Counted from the stretch's first letter, positions 38,254 through 46,753 are shown. The stretch is 47,482 bases of DNA from an uncultured bacterium (GCA_902802825.1 CADCNV010000004.1:1-47482), one strand, 5' to 3'. The notes: generated by a model from the letters alone, not told the origin. A program made the numbers and translations.

Positions 38254-38979
38254 ATGTTAGAAAAAATTGAAAAGTTCCAATTATTACTATTAGCAGTAAT
38301 TTTAGGCATCTCAGGTGTTATTGCAACCATAATTTTTACAAATTCCATGTCAAAAGACGTGATTACCGTAACAGGTTCATATTCACAAACAGTTACATCT
38401 GACAAGGGCTCTTACGATTTTGATGTAATTGCAAGGGATAAATCAAGAGCTGCAGCTTATGCAACTTTGAGGAAACAAAAACCGATAATCATAAAATATT
38501 TAAAAGATAAGGGCTTTAAAGACAGTCAAATTGAAGAAAAATATGTAAACGGATACAATTTGTATAAAACAAATTATAACGGTAATTCAACTGAAGAAAT
38601 CATAGGTTTTAATGCAAACCAAAAATATACGGTAAAATCTGATGATGTTGAAAAAATTAAAAAGCTTTCAACGGATATAAATAATTTAACCGAACAAGGC
38701 ATAGAAATCAGCGGTTATGAACCGTCATATTTCTATTCAAAACTTTCCGATTTAAAAATAGAAATGCTTGAAAAGGCCTCTCAAGATGCCAAAAATCGTG
38801 CAAAAGCAATGCTGAAAGCAACACACAATAACGTAGGTAAAATTCAGTCACTTCAGATGGGTGTATTCCAAATTACCCCTGAAGATTCAAATGATGTTTC
38901 CGATATGGGTATAAGTGACTCTTCATCCATCAAGAAGAAAGTTACTTCTGTTGCAAACGTTACATTCAGAATTAAATAA
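38254..38979 (+). CDS. SIMPL-domain (DUF541) protein with N-terminal membrane anchor
   Basis: 241 residues from the ATG at 38254 (AAGGAG 6-7 nt upstream; the in-frame ATG at 38227 lacks one). One transmembrane helix at about 9-30 (LLLLAVILGISGVIATIIF), then the periplasmic SIMPL domain: ITVTGSYSQTVTSDKG at the start, RAAAYATLRKQ, and the long helix KASQDAKNRAKAMLKAT, ending VTSVANVTFRIK. SIMPL proteins form oligomers in the periplasm or on the envelope; biochemical function is poorly defined. The stop is 3 nt from the following receiver gene, so the two are co-transcribed and coupled. Confidence 0.88.
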   Translation: MLEKIEKFQLLLLAVILGISGVIATIIFTNSMSKDVITVTGSYSQTVTSDKGSYDFDVIARDKSRAAAYATLRKQKPIIIKYLKDKGFKDSQIEEKYVNGYNLYKTNYNGNSTEEIIGFNANQKYTVKSDDVEKIKKLSTDINNLTEQGIEISGYEPSYFYSKLSDLKIEMLEKASQDAKNRAKAMLKATHNNVGKIQSLQMGVFQITPEDSNDVSDMGISDSSSIKKKVTSVANVTFRIK

Positions 38980-38982
38980 AAT

Positions 38983-39363
38983 ATGAAAATTTTAATTGTA
39001 GATGACGTCCCGGGATGGGTCAGATTTCATCAGAACAATCTTGAATATTTAAATATAGAAAATTTGGAAATAGAAACTGCATGCAGCGCCAATGAAGCAC
39101 TGGCTAAACTTGAAGTATCCGTTGATGCTCCATATGATGTAATTTTTACGGATATGCAGATGGAGAGTAATTATCTGCCAAAACTTGCAGGGCAATGGCT
39201 TATTGAACAAATTCAAATGTTTAAAGAATATAATAATACAAAAATTGTTATTATATCCGCATCTCCAAATATAGAGTTAATCGCGAAAAAATATGGTGTT
39301 AGTTATTTATCCAAATTCAAAGCACGAAATTCAGATGCTGAAGTTTACAGAGAATTTTTGTAA
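38983..39363 (+). CDS. Stand-alone receiver domain
   Basis: 126 residues, receiver only. Acidic pair Asp7/Asp8 in ILIVDDVPGW, phosphoacceptor Asp in IFTDMQME, Ser in IISAS, Lys in LSKFKA. No output domain, so it works by protein contact, as CheY/Spo0F types do. It starts 3 nt after the SIMPL gene, and no ribosome-binding site is seen, suggesting translational coupling. Partner kinase unknown; the kinase at 4031 already has its own regulator. Its end overlaps the convergent aldolase gene by 19 bp. Confidence 0.88.
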   Translation: MKILIVDDVPGWVRFHQNNLEYLNIENLEIETACSANEALAKLEVSVDAPYDVIFTDMQMESNYLPKLAGQWLIEQIQMFKEYNNTKIVIISASPNIELIAKKYGVSYLSKFKARNSDAEVYREFL

Positions 39364-40043
39364 TCTTCAAAATTCAGATTACCTCCCAGCCCGTTTTGAC
39401 TGACATCTATACTGTATGCTCCGCATTCAACTGCTTTGAGCGTATTTTTTAATGCAAGCCCCTTATTGTTATGAGCATGAAAACTTATTTTTGAATAACC
39501 TGCATTTTTTAATTTAGAAAAGTACAGAGGAATATCATTTGGTTCGGCAATACTGTAACTGTCAGCAATATAAAGCCCCTCCAAAATATCTTTGTTCTTC
39601 CATTTTTCCAATATATTATAATGTTCGCCTGCCAGAGCAGTTATTTCCATAAGTTGCAAAAATACATTGTAACCACGTTTTTTAAGAGTTTCGCACAATT
39701 TAAGACTTGGTAAAATTTTGTCAGGATGGCATGCAATACGCACAAAATCAACCAAATCACTTTCAGCAGAAATAAAATCATTTGTATCAATTCTTTTATA
39801 ATCCGCCATAATCCCTATTTTTAAATTACCTTTGTTTTTTACAAATTTTTCAAGCAATAACTTATCACAGAAGAAAAATCTGCCTTTATCGGCTTTGTCT
39901 TTTTTGTTTCTGTAACCTATCTCACAATAATCAATTTTTTCATTTTTAAGTTTATTTATGAGATTACAGACAAATTCATCATCAAAATTCCAATTATTTT
40001 GATGCCCGCCATCTCTTAATGTACAGTCTAAAATCATTGTCAT
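39345..40043 (-). CDS. HMGL-like (DmpG/LeuA-type) aldolase-family protein
   Basis: 232 residues. N-terminal DCTLRDGGHQNNW is the metal-binding, TIM-barrel start of the HMG-CoA lyase-like family; FHAHNNKGLAL gives the two His metal ligands; the end SQNGLGGNLNFEDY corresponds to the 'GxGxxxGN' loop. It is shorter than 4-hydroxy-2-oxovalerate aldolases (about 340) and lacks their C-terminal lid, but resembles compact homologues next to sugar or nucleotide-sugar genes. Substrate unknown; a pyruvate-type aldol or acyl transfer is likely. An extended -10 sits 6 nt before the ATG. Divergent from a radical SAM gene 88 bp away. Confidence 0.8.
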   Translation of the reverse strand: MTMILDCTLRDGGHQNNWNFDDEFVCNLINKLKNEKIDYCEIGYRNKKDKADKGRFFFCDKLLLEKFVKNKGNLKIGIMADYKRIDTNDFISAESDLVDFVRIACHPDKILPSLKLCETLKKRGYNVFLQLMEITALAGEHYNILEKWKNKDILEGLYIADSYSIAEPNDIPLYFSKLKNAGYSKISFHAHNNKGLALKNTLKAVECGAYSIDVSQNGLGGNLNFEDYKNSL

Positions 40044-40049
40044 AGACGT

Positions 40050-40058
40050 ATTGTAGCA
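40050..40058 (-). promoter_or_regulatory. Extended -10 of the aldolase gene, leaderless arrangement
   Basis: TGC-TACAAT on the minus strand, 6 nt before the ATG at 40043; no ribosome-binding site between them. Same spacing as for ftsY. Confidence 0.45.
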
Positions 40059-40131
40059 TAAAGTACTCTCATGGGTAATTTATTTTTAAATTCACAGGTT
40101 TAATATAAATTTGAAATAAAGGAGTTTAAAA

Positions 40132-40980
40132 ATGAACGCAATTATCCGAAAGTCTCAAAAAGCAATTATGAAAAGTTTTGACAATTTATTTATAGAAATG
40201 AGCGCAAAATACTGTAATCAAAAATGCAAACATTGTTATATAGATTTTCCGCAATTTAAAAAAATTGAAGATTTTATAAGTATCGAAATTATCGAAAAGG
40301 CATTGAATGATTTACGCAGTACAGATTTAAAATGTATTTATTTATCGGGAGCAGAACCAATGACTCATCCTGATTTTAACGCAATTTTGAGATTATGCTT
40401 AAAAAAAACTAATGTATGTATATGTACAAACGGTTCATTTATAAATGAAAAAAAAGCAAGATTTTTGAAAAAAGTCGAAGATGAATCTGATAATGAAATC
40501 ATTTTTCAGATAAGTATTGATCATTATGATGAAATAAAGAATGATGATATCAGATACCGTGGGGCTTACAGACAAGCAGTTTTTGCAATAAAACATCTGC
40601 TGAAATATAATTTTAGACCAGTCATTACAGTTACAAATTATTATCAGGAAAACGAAAAAAATCTTATAAATGGTATTTTTGAAATATTTTCTGATTATGA
40701 CATCAATGAACCATGCATATATATTAGACCATGGTATGACAAAAACAATAAAACAGATGAAATAACAGACCAATGGTCTGCATTAGATTGTGAATTCGGG
40801 AGAGTACTAACATCAAAAGGGGTCTATACATGCTCATTTTTAGCAAATGATTACAGAGGCAGAGCAGGTTCTACATTTGAAGATTATTCAAAAACAGTTC
40901 CCCTGGAAACAAATTTTTGTACCACATGTACAAGATGTTCACATCAAATGTTTGGCTTAAATTTTGATATTTTAGAATAA
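40132..40980 (+). CDS. Radical SAM protein with SPASM-like C-terminal cysteines
   Basis: 282 residues, with GGAG 8 nt before the ATG. Radical SAM motif CNQKCKHC (C-x3-C-x2-C) after FIEMSAKY, GAEPMTHPDF ('GGEP' variant) and TNGSFINEKK. The C-terminal part has Cys in VYTCSFLAND and CTTCTRC, a pattern for a second Fe-S cluster as in SPASM/twitch proteins. Such enzymes modify peptides or small molecules; no precursor-peptide gene was found next to it. It is divergent from the aldolase-like gene and ends 0 bp from the convergent pilO-like gene. Function not assigned. Confidence 0.85.
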   Translation: MNAIIRKSQKAIMKSFDNLFIEMSAKYCNQKCKHCYIDFPQFKKIEDFISIEIIEKALNDLRSTDLKCIYLSGAEPMTHPDFNAILRLCLKKTNVCICTNGSFINEKKARFLKKVEDESDNEIIFQISIDHYDEIKNDDIRYRGAYRQAVFAIKHLLKYNFRPVITVTNYYQENEKNLINGIFEIFSDYDINEPCIYIRPWYDKNNKTDEITDQWSALDCEFGRVLTSKGVYTCSFLANDYRGRAGSTFEDYSKTVPLETNFCTTCTRCSHQMFGLNFDILE

Positions 40981-41571
40981 TTACTGCATTTGAGAATATA
41001 ATTTCAATTTGAAATTAATCAATAAAATCTGTTTATTCTTTTTATACGGAACAATTTCTACCGATTGAATATCAAGAAAATGTTCATGCTTATACAATTC
41101 TTTTAAGAAATTATTATAATTAGTGTAATTAGCAATCATTTCCATATTCAGACGAGCTGCTTTATATTTCCCGCCGGCACCTTTTACAAATGCATCATCC
41201 TGAGGATCATATTCATATTTAATCGTTCTGACTTTAATTTGATTTGCTCTTATCAGCTCCAGGATTTCCGTAAATTCTCCGGCAATAACAGCTTCAGTAT
41301 TCATACCGGTTGCAGCCGGCTTATGGAAAGGTTTACTCTTGGCCGCACTTTCAGCCATTTTTCTGGCTTCTTGTTTTTCTTCCTCTTGGAATTTTTTCAA
41401 TTTGGCATTTAATTCTTTTAATTCCTGTTCTTTTGTGGCAATTGTATTTTTGTACTGCATTATTTGTTCGATATTTGTCGCAAGCTGCATACCAAGCCAG
41501 ACAGATAAAAGAATTGCACCTGCGGCAATTGCTATTGGAGTTAAAAATTGTTTTAATTTTTCATTATTCAT
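40981..41571 (-). CDS. PilO-like type IV pilus inner-membrane assembly protein
   Basis: 196 residues: a single N-terminal membrane helix (about 10-30, LTPIAIAAGAILLSVWLGMQ), a coiled coil (NTIATKEQELKELNAKLKKF), and a C-terminal ferredoxin-like domain (EFTEILELIRANQIKVRTI, then NYTNYNNFLKELYKHEHFLD) as in PilO/GspM. It starts 39 bp after the PilM-PilN fusion and has AAGGAT 9 nt before the ATG. Together these build the PilMNO platform joining cytoplasmic pilus motors to the outer-membrane secretin. No PilP, PilQ or PilB is in the window. Confidence 0.82.
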   Translation of the reverse strand: MNNEKLKQFLTPIAIAAGAILLSVWLGMQLATNIEQIMQYKNTIATKEQELKELNAKLKKFQEEEKQEARKMAESAAKSKPFHKPAATGMNTEAVIAGEFTEILELIRANQIKVRTIKYEYDPQDDAFVKGAGGKYKAARLNMEMIANYTNYNNFLKELYKHEHFLDIQSVEIVPYKKNKQILLINFKLKLYSQMQ

Positions 41572-41610
41572 AAGTTATTAATCCTTCAGATTATATTCAT
41601 ATAACATAAT

Positions 41611-43314
41611 TTAACGGTTATTATTTGGTCTGTTATTCCCATTATTCTTGTTATCCCCGCCATTCTGGTCATTTTGGTTATCCTGATTAGCGGAATCATT
41701 ATTTTGCCCGGCACTTCGGAGCGCATTCATAAATGATGATAACTGACCTTCATCCATATTTGTAATTTCGAAAACATACGGAGAATTATAAGCATTAGGA
41801 CTGTTTTCTATAACATCTTCCAGTGAAGAAGTTTTTAAATCAAGTTTACTCAACCTCAATTTTGAATCTATCAGAGAGTCCTTCATATTTTGGAAGAATA
41901 CATACACATCTTCTACCGTATTTGCGTATCCCTGAATATCGACATAAGAATCATCGCCCGTCATAAAATAACTTAAATAAAGATTTTTCGGAACGGAATC
42001 ACCTAATGCTGAATATGCCATTACTTTTGTTCTGTTTCTTTTTAAAACATTCTCTATTTCCCTATAAGGATCAAATTCAGGACCGTTTTTACTATTATAA
42101 TTTTTTAATTGAGTGGACGTGCTCAAAATTTCGCTGTCAAGTTCTTCTATACTGCTGACATATTTGTTCATATTCATAGAAGTAATACCCCATCCCAGAC
42201 CTATTGGTATCACCAAAGCAATAAACAAAATTATACTGTACAACATTGCTTTAGGACGGGTTAAAATGATAGTTTTATTCGCACTTATAGGAATTTCTAT
42301 AATATCGTTTCTGGCATATCCTTCCAAACACTGAAGAAAATTTATACTCAACGGGAATACTGAAGGATCAGGAAACATACCCGAAAGATGTAATGATACT
42401 TCAGACTGTAATTCCGGAATTAATGCTCTTGTAATATCAGACAAAGGTTTTTTACGATATTTGTTATCTTCAATGACAATAACTTTGCTCGTCGATTGTA
42501 ATCTTTTGGCTAATTCTTTTGCAGAAACCAAATCAGTTTCCGATATAATAACCAGCGAATCAGACGTAGAACTCATTAAGGCAATTTGAGCGGCATTATC
42601 AATTGCGGAATATATTTCATTATCTTCAAATGATTTAATCGGCAAAGGTTCTTCATAAAAATCAGAAAGCTGTTTCCCCTGAAAACCAAAAAGCTGGAAA
42701 CCACTGTTATTAACAATCATCAGACTCCAGTTTGATGTATCTGAATTCATTTCAGCTTCTGCATAACCACAGCTTATTAATCCTTTTAAATCCGAAACCA
42801 GAGAACATGTTATTTCAATGAGATTTGCTCCCATTTCTTTAAACATATTTCTGATTGTATCCATAACTTCAGATTGTATTGCAGTATAGAAAACACTTTT
42901 GGTATCTGAATTCAAAGATATAGGAGTATCAAACCAGTACGGAACAGGATCTGTTCTTTTAAATATGTATGTTTGGTCCAATTCATTAAATACAATGTTT
43001 TTGATATTTTCATCATCACTTGTAAGCGGAATATTATCTTTATATCCAAACCAAATTGTAGGCAAACTTAAATGAACATTGCATTTGGAAGGAGTAAGAT
43101 TACATTCTTCAAACAATTTTTCCAATTTTGCACTAAACATATCATAGTCAGAGATTTCTCTGGTTGCTTCGTTATATTCTATTGAAGCATAAGCATAAGA
43201 TTTCAAAAGATTAGTATGAGAATCCAAAACTCCCATTTCTATACGATTTGTCGGAGAAACGGCAATATATACTTCTGTTGCTCCCCCCAAAATATTATCT
43301 AAAAAATTTGCCAT
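41611..43314 (-). CDS. PilM-PilN fusion of the type IV pilus platform
   Basis: 567 residues. The N-terminal ~340 resemble the actin-like ATPase PilM (TEVYIAVSPTNRIEMGVL, NVHLSLPTIWFGY, WSLMIVNNSGFQLFGFQGKQ). A membrane helix follows at about 355-377 (AMLYSIILFIALVIPIGLGW), then a coiled coil and a PilN-like domain (LYLSYFMTGDDSYVDIQGYA, EDVYVFFQNMKDS). It ends in a Asn/Gln/Asp-rich tail (NQNDQNGGDNKNNGNNRPNN). PilM and PilN are normally separate proteins that bind each other through the PilN N-terminus, so the fusion ties them permanently. PilM nucleotide-binding residues look weakly conserved. Confidence 0.78.
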   Translation of the reverse strand: MANFLDNILGGATEVYIAVSPTNRIEMGVLDSHTNLLKSYAYASIEYNEATREISDYDMFSAKLEKLFEECNLTPSKCNVHLSLPTIWFGYKDNIPLTSDDENIKNIVFNELDQTYIFKRTDPVPYWFDTPISLNSDTKSVFYTAIQSEVMDTIRNMFKEMGANLIEITCSLVSDLKGLISCGYAEAEMNSDTSNWSLMIVNNSGFQLFGFQGKQLSDFYEEPLPIKSFEDNEIYSAIDNAAQIALMSSTSDSLVIISETDLVSAKELAKRLQSTSKVIVIEDNKYRKKPLSDITRALIPELQSEVSLHLSGMFPDPSVFPLSINFLQCLEGYARNDIIEIPISANKTIILTRPKAMLYSIILFIALVIPIGLGWGITSMNMNKYVSSIEELDSEILSTSTQLKNYNSKNGPEFDPYREIENVLKRNRTKVMAYSALGDSVPKNLYLSYFMTGDDSYVDIQGYANTVEDVYVFFQNMKDSLIDSKLRLSKLDLKTSSLEDVIENSPNAYNSPYVFEITNMDEGQLSSFMNALRSAGQNNDSANQDNQNDQNGGDNKNNGNNRPNNNR

Positions 43315-43427
43315 ATATAACCTATATTTTTCTTTACTATAATCCTATTTTTATTATACAATATATTTTATAAATAAAAAAATCTTAACATAAATTTACA
43401 CCCTTGAAAGGATATTATTTAAAGCAG

Positions 43428-44336
43428 ATGGTAAACATCACGGATAAAATAAAAAACTTAAAGAAAGAAAAAAACGCAATTGTTTTAGCGCATTGTTACC
43501 AACCGGTTGAAATAGATCAGGTAGCAGATTACGTTGGAGATTCACTGTATCTTAGTCAGGTGGCTTCAAGAACTGATGCCGATATTATTGTATTTGCCGG
43601 AGTATATTTTATGGCACAAACGGCGAAATTGCTTTCTCCCGGGAAAAAAGTTCTACTCCCGCAAATTGAAGCAGGATGCAGAATGGCTGATATGCTGAGT
43701 CACAAACAATTAAAAGACTTTTTGGCAAAACATCCGTCTTTACCGACAGTTTGTTACGTAAATTCAACAGCAGAAGTTAAAGCCGAATGTGATATTTGTT
43801 GTACAAGCTCAAACGCTGAAAAAATCGTAAAATCTCTCGGGAAAAGCAAAGTGTTGTTTGTTCCTGATACATATTTGGGCAAATGGGTAGAAAAACAATT
43901 GGGAAATGTTGAAGTTATTACTTACCCGGGTTTTTGCCCTACACACTTGCAGATTAGACCGCAAGATATCGAAAATGCACGGAACAAATATCCGGATGCA
44001 CTTGTTCTTGCGCATCCGGAATGTCATATGTCAGTATCTTCAATCGCTGATTATGTAGGTTCCACTTCAGGAATAATGAACTTTGTTGCCAAAAGTAAAA
44101 ATAAAGAATTTATTATTGCAACAGAACAAGGCGTAACAGACAGACTTACAAGAGATTATCCGAATAAAAAAATAATTCCGATAAAAAACAATTTAATTTG
44201 CCCGAATATGAAAATGACATCATTAGAAGATGTTTTGTATGTTCTGGAAACTGAAGAAAACGAGATAATCGTTGAAGAAGATATTGCAAAACGGGCAGTA
44301 AATTGTCTTAACAGGATGTTAGAGGTTTCAAAATAA
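43428..44336 (+). CDS. nadA: Quinolinate synthase
   Basis: 302 residues from the ATG at 43428; an in-frame TTG at 43404 has no ribosome-binding site upstream, whereas AAAGGAT lies about 13-19 nt before the ATG, so the choice is fair but not certain. It condenses iminoaspartate with dihydroxyacetone phosphate in NAD synthesis. Fe-S ligands in IEAGCRMADM, DICCTSSNAEK and HPECHMS; AHCYQPVEIDQVADYVGDS and TEQGVTDRL are family signatures. nadB and nadC are not nearby. Its TAA overlaps the rlmB ATG by one base (TAATG), so translation is coupled. Confidence 0.96.
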   Translation: MVNITDKIKNLKKEKNAIVLAHCYQPVEIDQVADYVGDSLYLSQVASRTDADIIVFAGVYFMAQTAKLLSPGKKVLLPQIEAGCRMADMLSHKQLKDFLAKHPSLPTVCYVNSTAEVKAECDICCTSSNAEKIVKSLGKSKVLFVPDTYLGKWVEKQLGNVEVITYPGFCPTHLQIRPQDIENARNKYPDALVLAHPECHMSVSSIADYVGSTSGIMNFVAKSKNKEFIIATEQGVTDRLTRDYPNKKIIPIKNNLICPNMKMTSLEDVLYVLETEENEIIVEEDIAKRAVNCLNRMLEVSK

Positions 44337-45088
44337 TGGATAAAAATTTTGATATAATTTACGGCAAAAATTCTGTTATGGAAGCACTTAATGCCGGAAA
44401 TCGTGAAATCAACAAGATTCTTATTTCGAAAAATATTCATACCGATGTAAAAATTGCAAAGATTAAAGAACTTGCCCAAAGCAGGGGTATAATTTTTCAG
44501 TTTGTCGGGAAGGAAAAATTTCAGCCGTATGATGAATTTAATCATCAGGGTATTATTGCCCAAATTTCTCCGATTAAGTATATGGAATTAGAAGAATTTA
44601 TTGAACAGAGTAAAAATAAAAATAAATTTTCATCACTTGTAATTTTAGACGGAGTTGAAGATTCTCACAATCTTGGAGCAATCATCAGAACCTGTGTTTG
44701 TGCAGGAGTTGACGGAATTATAATTCCTTCCCGCAGAAATGTTCTGGTTAATTCAACAGTTGAAAAAATCAGTGCGGGAGCAATCAATTTTATTCCTATT
44801 ATAAAAGTAAATAGCATGATTAACGCAGTACAAAAGCTAAAAGAAAACGACTGGTGGGTAATTGCAACTGATGCATCAGCAAAAGATAATTATTATGATG
44901 TTAAATATAACGATATGAATTTTGCGATAATAATGGGGGCAGAGCACGCAGGAGTGTCAAAATCATTATTAAAAGCATCAGATTTTACGGTAAAAATTCC
45001 GATGCAAAATAACTTCAATTCTCTTAATGTGTCGAATGCCCTGAGTGCAGTGATTTTTGAAACTTTAAGACAAAAACTCAAGAAATAA
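44336..45088 (+). CDS. rlmB: SpoU/TrmH-family 23S rRNA (guanosine-2'-O)-methyltransferase
   Basis: 250 residues. N-terminal substrate-binding domain (IIYGKNSVMEALNAGNREIN) and a knotted SPOUT domain with LDGVEDSHNLGAIIRTC, KISAGAINFIPI, IIMGAEHAGVSKSLL and NNFNSLNVSNALSAVIFE, the three family motifs. It methylates G2251 in 23S rRNA in the best-studied case; other TrmH paralogues act on tRNA, so the site is not certain. It begins within the nadA stop codon. Confidence 0.92.
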   Translation: MDKNFDIIYGKNSVMEALNAGNREINKILISKNIHTDVKIAKIKELAQSRGIIFQFVGKEKFQPYDEFNHQGIIAQISPIKYMELEEFIEQSKNKNKFSSLVILDGVEDSHNLGAIIRTCVCAGVDGIIIPSRRNVLVNSTVEKISAGAINFIPIIKVNSMINAVQKLKENDWWVIATDASAKDNYYDVKYNDMNFAIIMGAEHAGVSKSLLKASDFTVKIPMQNNFNSLNVSNALSAVIFETLRQKLKK

Positions 45089-45123
45089 TGAATGTTTAAC
45101 AATTAGCCCCGCAATTCATTTCG

Positions 45124-45132
45124 TGCTATTAT
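45124..45132 (+). promoter_or_regulatory. Extended -10 upstream of sigA
   Basis: TGC-TATTAT, 18 nt before the sigA ATG, leaving a short leader with AGAGGA. It would let sigA be transcribed apart from nadA-rlmB. Confidence 0.45.
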
Positions 45133-45150
45133 ATGTGATAAGAGGATAAA

Positions 45151-46167
45151 ATGAGCAAAGAATTTGATAGTTTTGGTATAATTTCCGATGAAATTTCTGA
45201 TGAGAGCGTAGATTTTCACAAACTTCAGCTTGAGAATGAAGACGAAGAACAAGACGGAGAAGATGTATTAAAATCTGTTGAAGCACCAAAAATTCAGGAA
45301 AGTTTAGGGTCAGTTAATGCTGATGACAGTGTAAAAATTTATCTAAGACAAATCGGAAAAATTCCGCTTTTATCAACAGAAGAAGAGCTGGAACTTGCGA
45401 AGAAAATCCAGGAAAGCAATGATCGTTTTGCAAAAGACTTGCTTGTTAACGCAAATTTGCGGCTCGTTGTAAGTATTGCAAAAAAATATATTGGCAGAGG
45501 GCTGTCTTTTCTTGATTTGATACAGGAAGGAAATGTCGGTTTAATTAAAGCTGCAGGACGTTTTGATTATCGTAAAGGATATAAATTTTCAACTTATGCA
45601 ACCTGGTGGATTCAGCAGTCAATTACAAGGGCAATCGCTGATAAAGCAAGAATTATCAGACTACCTATTCATATGATTGATTCCATAAGTAAAATCCGCA
45701 AAGCAACTCTTGATTTGACATCTGAGCTTGGCAGAACACCAACAAAACAGGAAATTGCGTACAGAATGGGATTATCTGTTCAAAAATTAACCTCAATTAT
45801 AAAATCGGCTCAATCTACAATAAGTATGGATACACCTGCAACAGGAGATGAAGAATCTTCAAAAATTGCGGATTTTATAGTCGACAATTCAACAATTACT
45901 CCTGACAGTAAAGTTTCTCAGGACAATTTATTAGAAGATATCAGAACAATTTTGAACCAATTAAGCCAAAAAGAAAGAGATGTTTTGATTTTGCGATACG
46001 GACTTGATAATGACGGAACAAAAAAGACGCTTGATGAAATCGGGACTCAGTATAATGTATCGAGAGAACGTATTCGACAGATTGAAACAAGAGCAATTTC
46101 AAAACTTAAAAAACTTTGTAAAAACGAAAAACTTCGTGACGGTTTAGTAAATTATTTTGCGACATAA
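45151..46167 (+). CDS. sigA: Primary sigma factor (RpoD/SigA type)
   Basis: 338 residues, with AGAGGA 6-9 nt before the ATG. Region 1.2 [18 protein letters not shown]; region 2 [52 protein letters not shown]; region 3 [10 protein letters not shown]; region 4 [19 protein letters not shown]. All core- and -10/-35-contacting parts are conserved. It lacks the long region 1.1 and non-conserved insert of proteobacterial RpoD, as in cyanobacterial and Gram-positive SigA. The common extended -10 (TGCTAnnAT) of this window should be read by it. Third gene of a nadA-rlmB-sigA run, 62 bp after rlmB. Confidence 0.95.
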   Translation: MSKEFDSFGIISDEISDESVDFHKLQLENEDEEQDGEDVLKSVEAPKIQESLGSVNADDSVKIYLRQIGKIPLLSTEEELELAKKIQESNDRFAKDLLVNANLRLVVSIAKKYIGRGLSFLDLIQEGNVGLIKAAGRFDYRKGYKFSTYATWWIQQSITRAIADKARIIRLPIHMIDSISKIRKATLDLTSELGRTPTKQEIAYRMGLSVQKLTSIIKSAQSTISMDTPATGDEESSKIADFIVDNSTITPDSKVSQDNLLEDIRTILNQLSQKERDVLILRYGLDNDGTKKTLDEIGTQYNVSRERIRQIETRAISKLKKLCKNEKLRDGLVNYFAT

Positions 46168-46199
46168 ATTAATTATATATTGAACTGAAAAACAAATAC

Positions 46200-46412
46200 T
46201 CAAGAATTTTTATCTTTTAATACTAGCTCCATATCTAAAGCTTCTGCAATTATTTTCATTTCAGAATACCTGATTGAATCTGATTTTAATTTTTTTGATA
46301 ATAAATCTAGTGAATATTTTTTGTCAGAATGTTCAGAAAGGTAATTTGAAAGATAAGTTAATGTTACCCCTTTTTTTGCTGCTAACATTTTAATTTCATT
46401 TCTTGTGTTCAT
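46200..46412 (-). CDS. Small helix-turn-helix regulator
   Basis: 70 residues from the ATG at 46412. Helix pattern NEIKMLAAKKGVTLTYLSNY, YSLDLLSKKLKSDSIRYSEM, KIIAEALDMELVLK: a compact lambda-repressor-type (XRE) fold with a long loop, as in small regulators that pair with accessory genes. TATAAT stands 8 nt before the ATG with no ribosome-binding site, suggesting a leaderless transcript; an in-frame TTG at 46418 would overlap that region. It is divergent from the 46523 gene across a 110-bp interval carrying TAGAAT-type inverted repeats, its likely operator. Confidence 0.75.
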   Translation of the reverse strand: MNTRNEIKMLAAKKGVTLTYLSNYLSEHSDKKYSLDLLSKKLKSDSIRYSEMKIIAEALDMELVLKDKNS

Positions 46413-46464
46413 AGGCAATTATTATAGTATATTTTCTACAAATAGAATTATTTTTCTAATTTTC

Positions 46465-46494
46465 TTGACAAATATAGAATATATTATATATAAT
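46465..46494 (+). promoter_or_regulatory. Consensus promoter of the 46523 gene
   Basis: -35 TTGACA (46465-46470), 18-bp spacer, -10 TATAAT (46489-46494): the strongest consensus promoter seen in the window. Its -10 lies inside the inverted repeat 46473-46511. Confidence 0.75.
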
Positions 46495-46511
46495 TAGAAA
46501 TATATTCTATA
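46473..46511. promoter_or_regulatory. 13-bp inverted repeat over the -10 box, likely operator
   Basis: TATAGAATATATT (46473-46485), 13-nt centre, AATATATTCTATA (46499-46511), a perfect match. Further partial sites (ATAGAATTATTTTTCTA) lie at 46442-46458. Its place over the spacer, -10 and start site suits repression by the divergent HTH protein. Confidence 0.65.
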
Positions 46512-46522
46512 AAGGTAAATAG

Positions 46523-46753
46523 ATGAAGGAATTGAATAATAAACAAAAAATAATTGTAAAAAATATAAGTTCAATATTAGAGTTTTTAAATGAAGAACAA
46601 GATTGGCTAAGTATTGCTTATGAATGCAGTTTGAGTGATATGGATGATGTAGCAGGAAAACTTGAAAGAATATTATACGTGTTACTTGAAAAAAAACAAA
46701 AAATATATAATTTTACAGATAAATTTTGGAACGATTTGTACGAATTATTATAA
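46523..46753 (+). CDS. Small acidic protein of unknown function
   Basis: 76 residues, MKELNNKQKIIVKNISSILE at the start, all-helical in appearance, with LERILYVLLEKKQKIYNFTD towards the end. AAAGG stands 8 nt before the ATG. It has its own near-consensus promoter, an operator palindrome and a hairpin at its end, so it is an independent unit controlled with the divergent HTH gene; toxin-antitoxin, phage-related or stress pairs show this layout, but I do not recognise the family. Confidence 0.65.
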   Translation: MKELNNKQKIIVKNISSILEFLNEEQDWLSIAYECSLSDMDDVAGKLERILYVLLEKKQKIYNFTDKFWNDLYELL

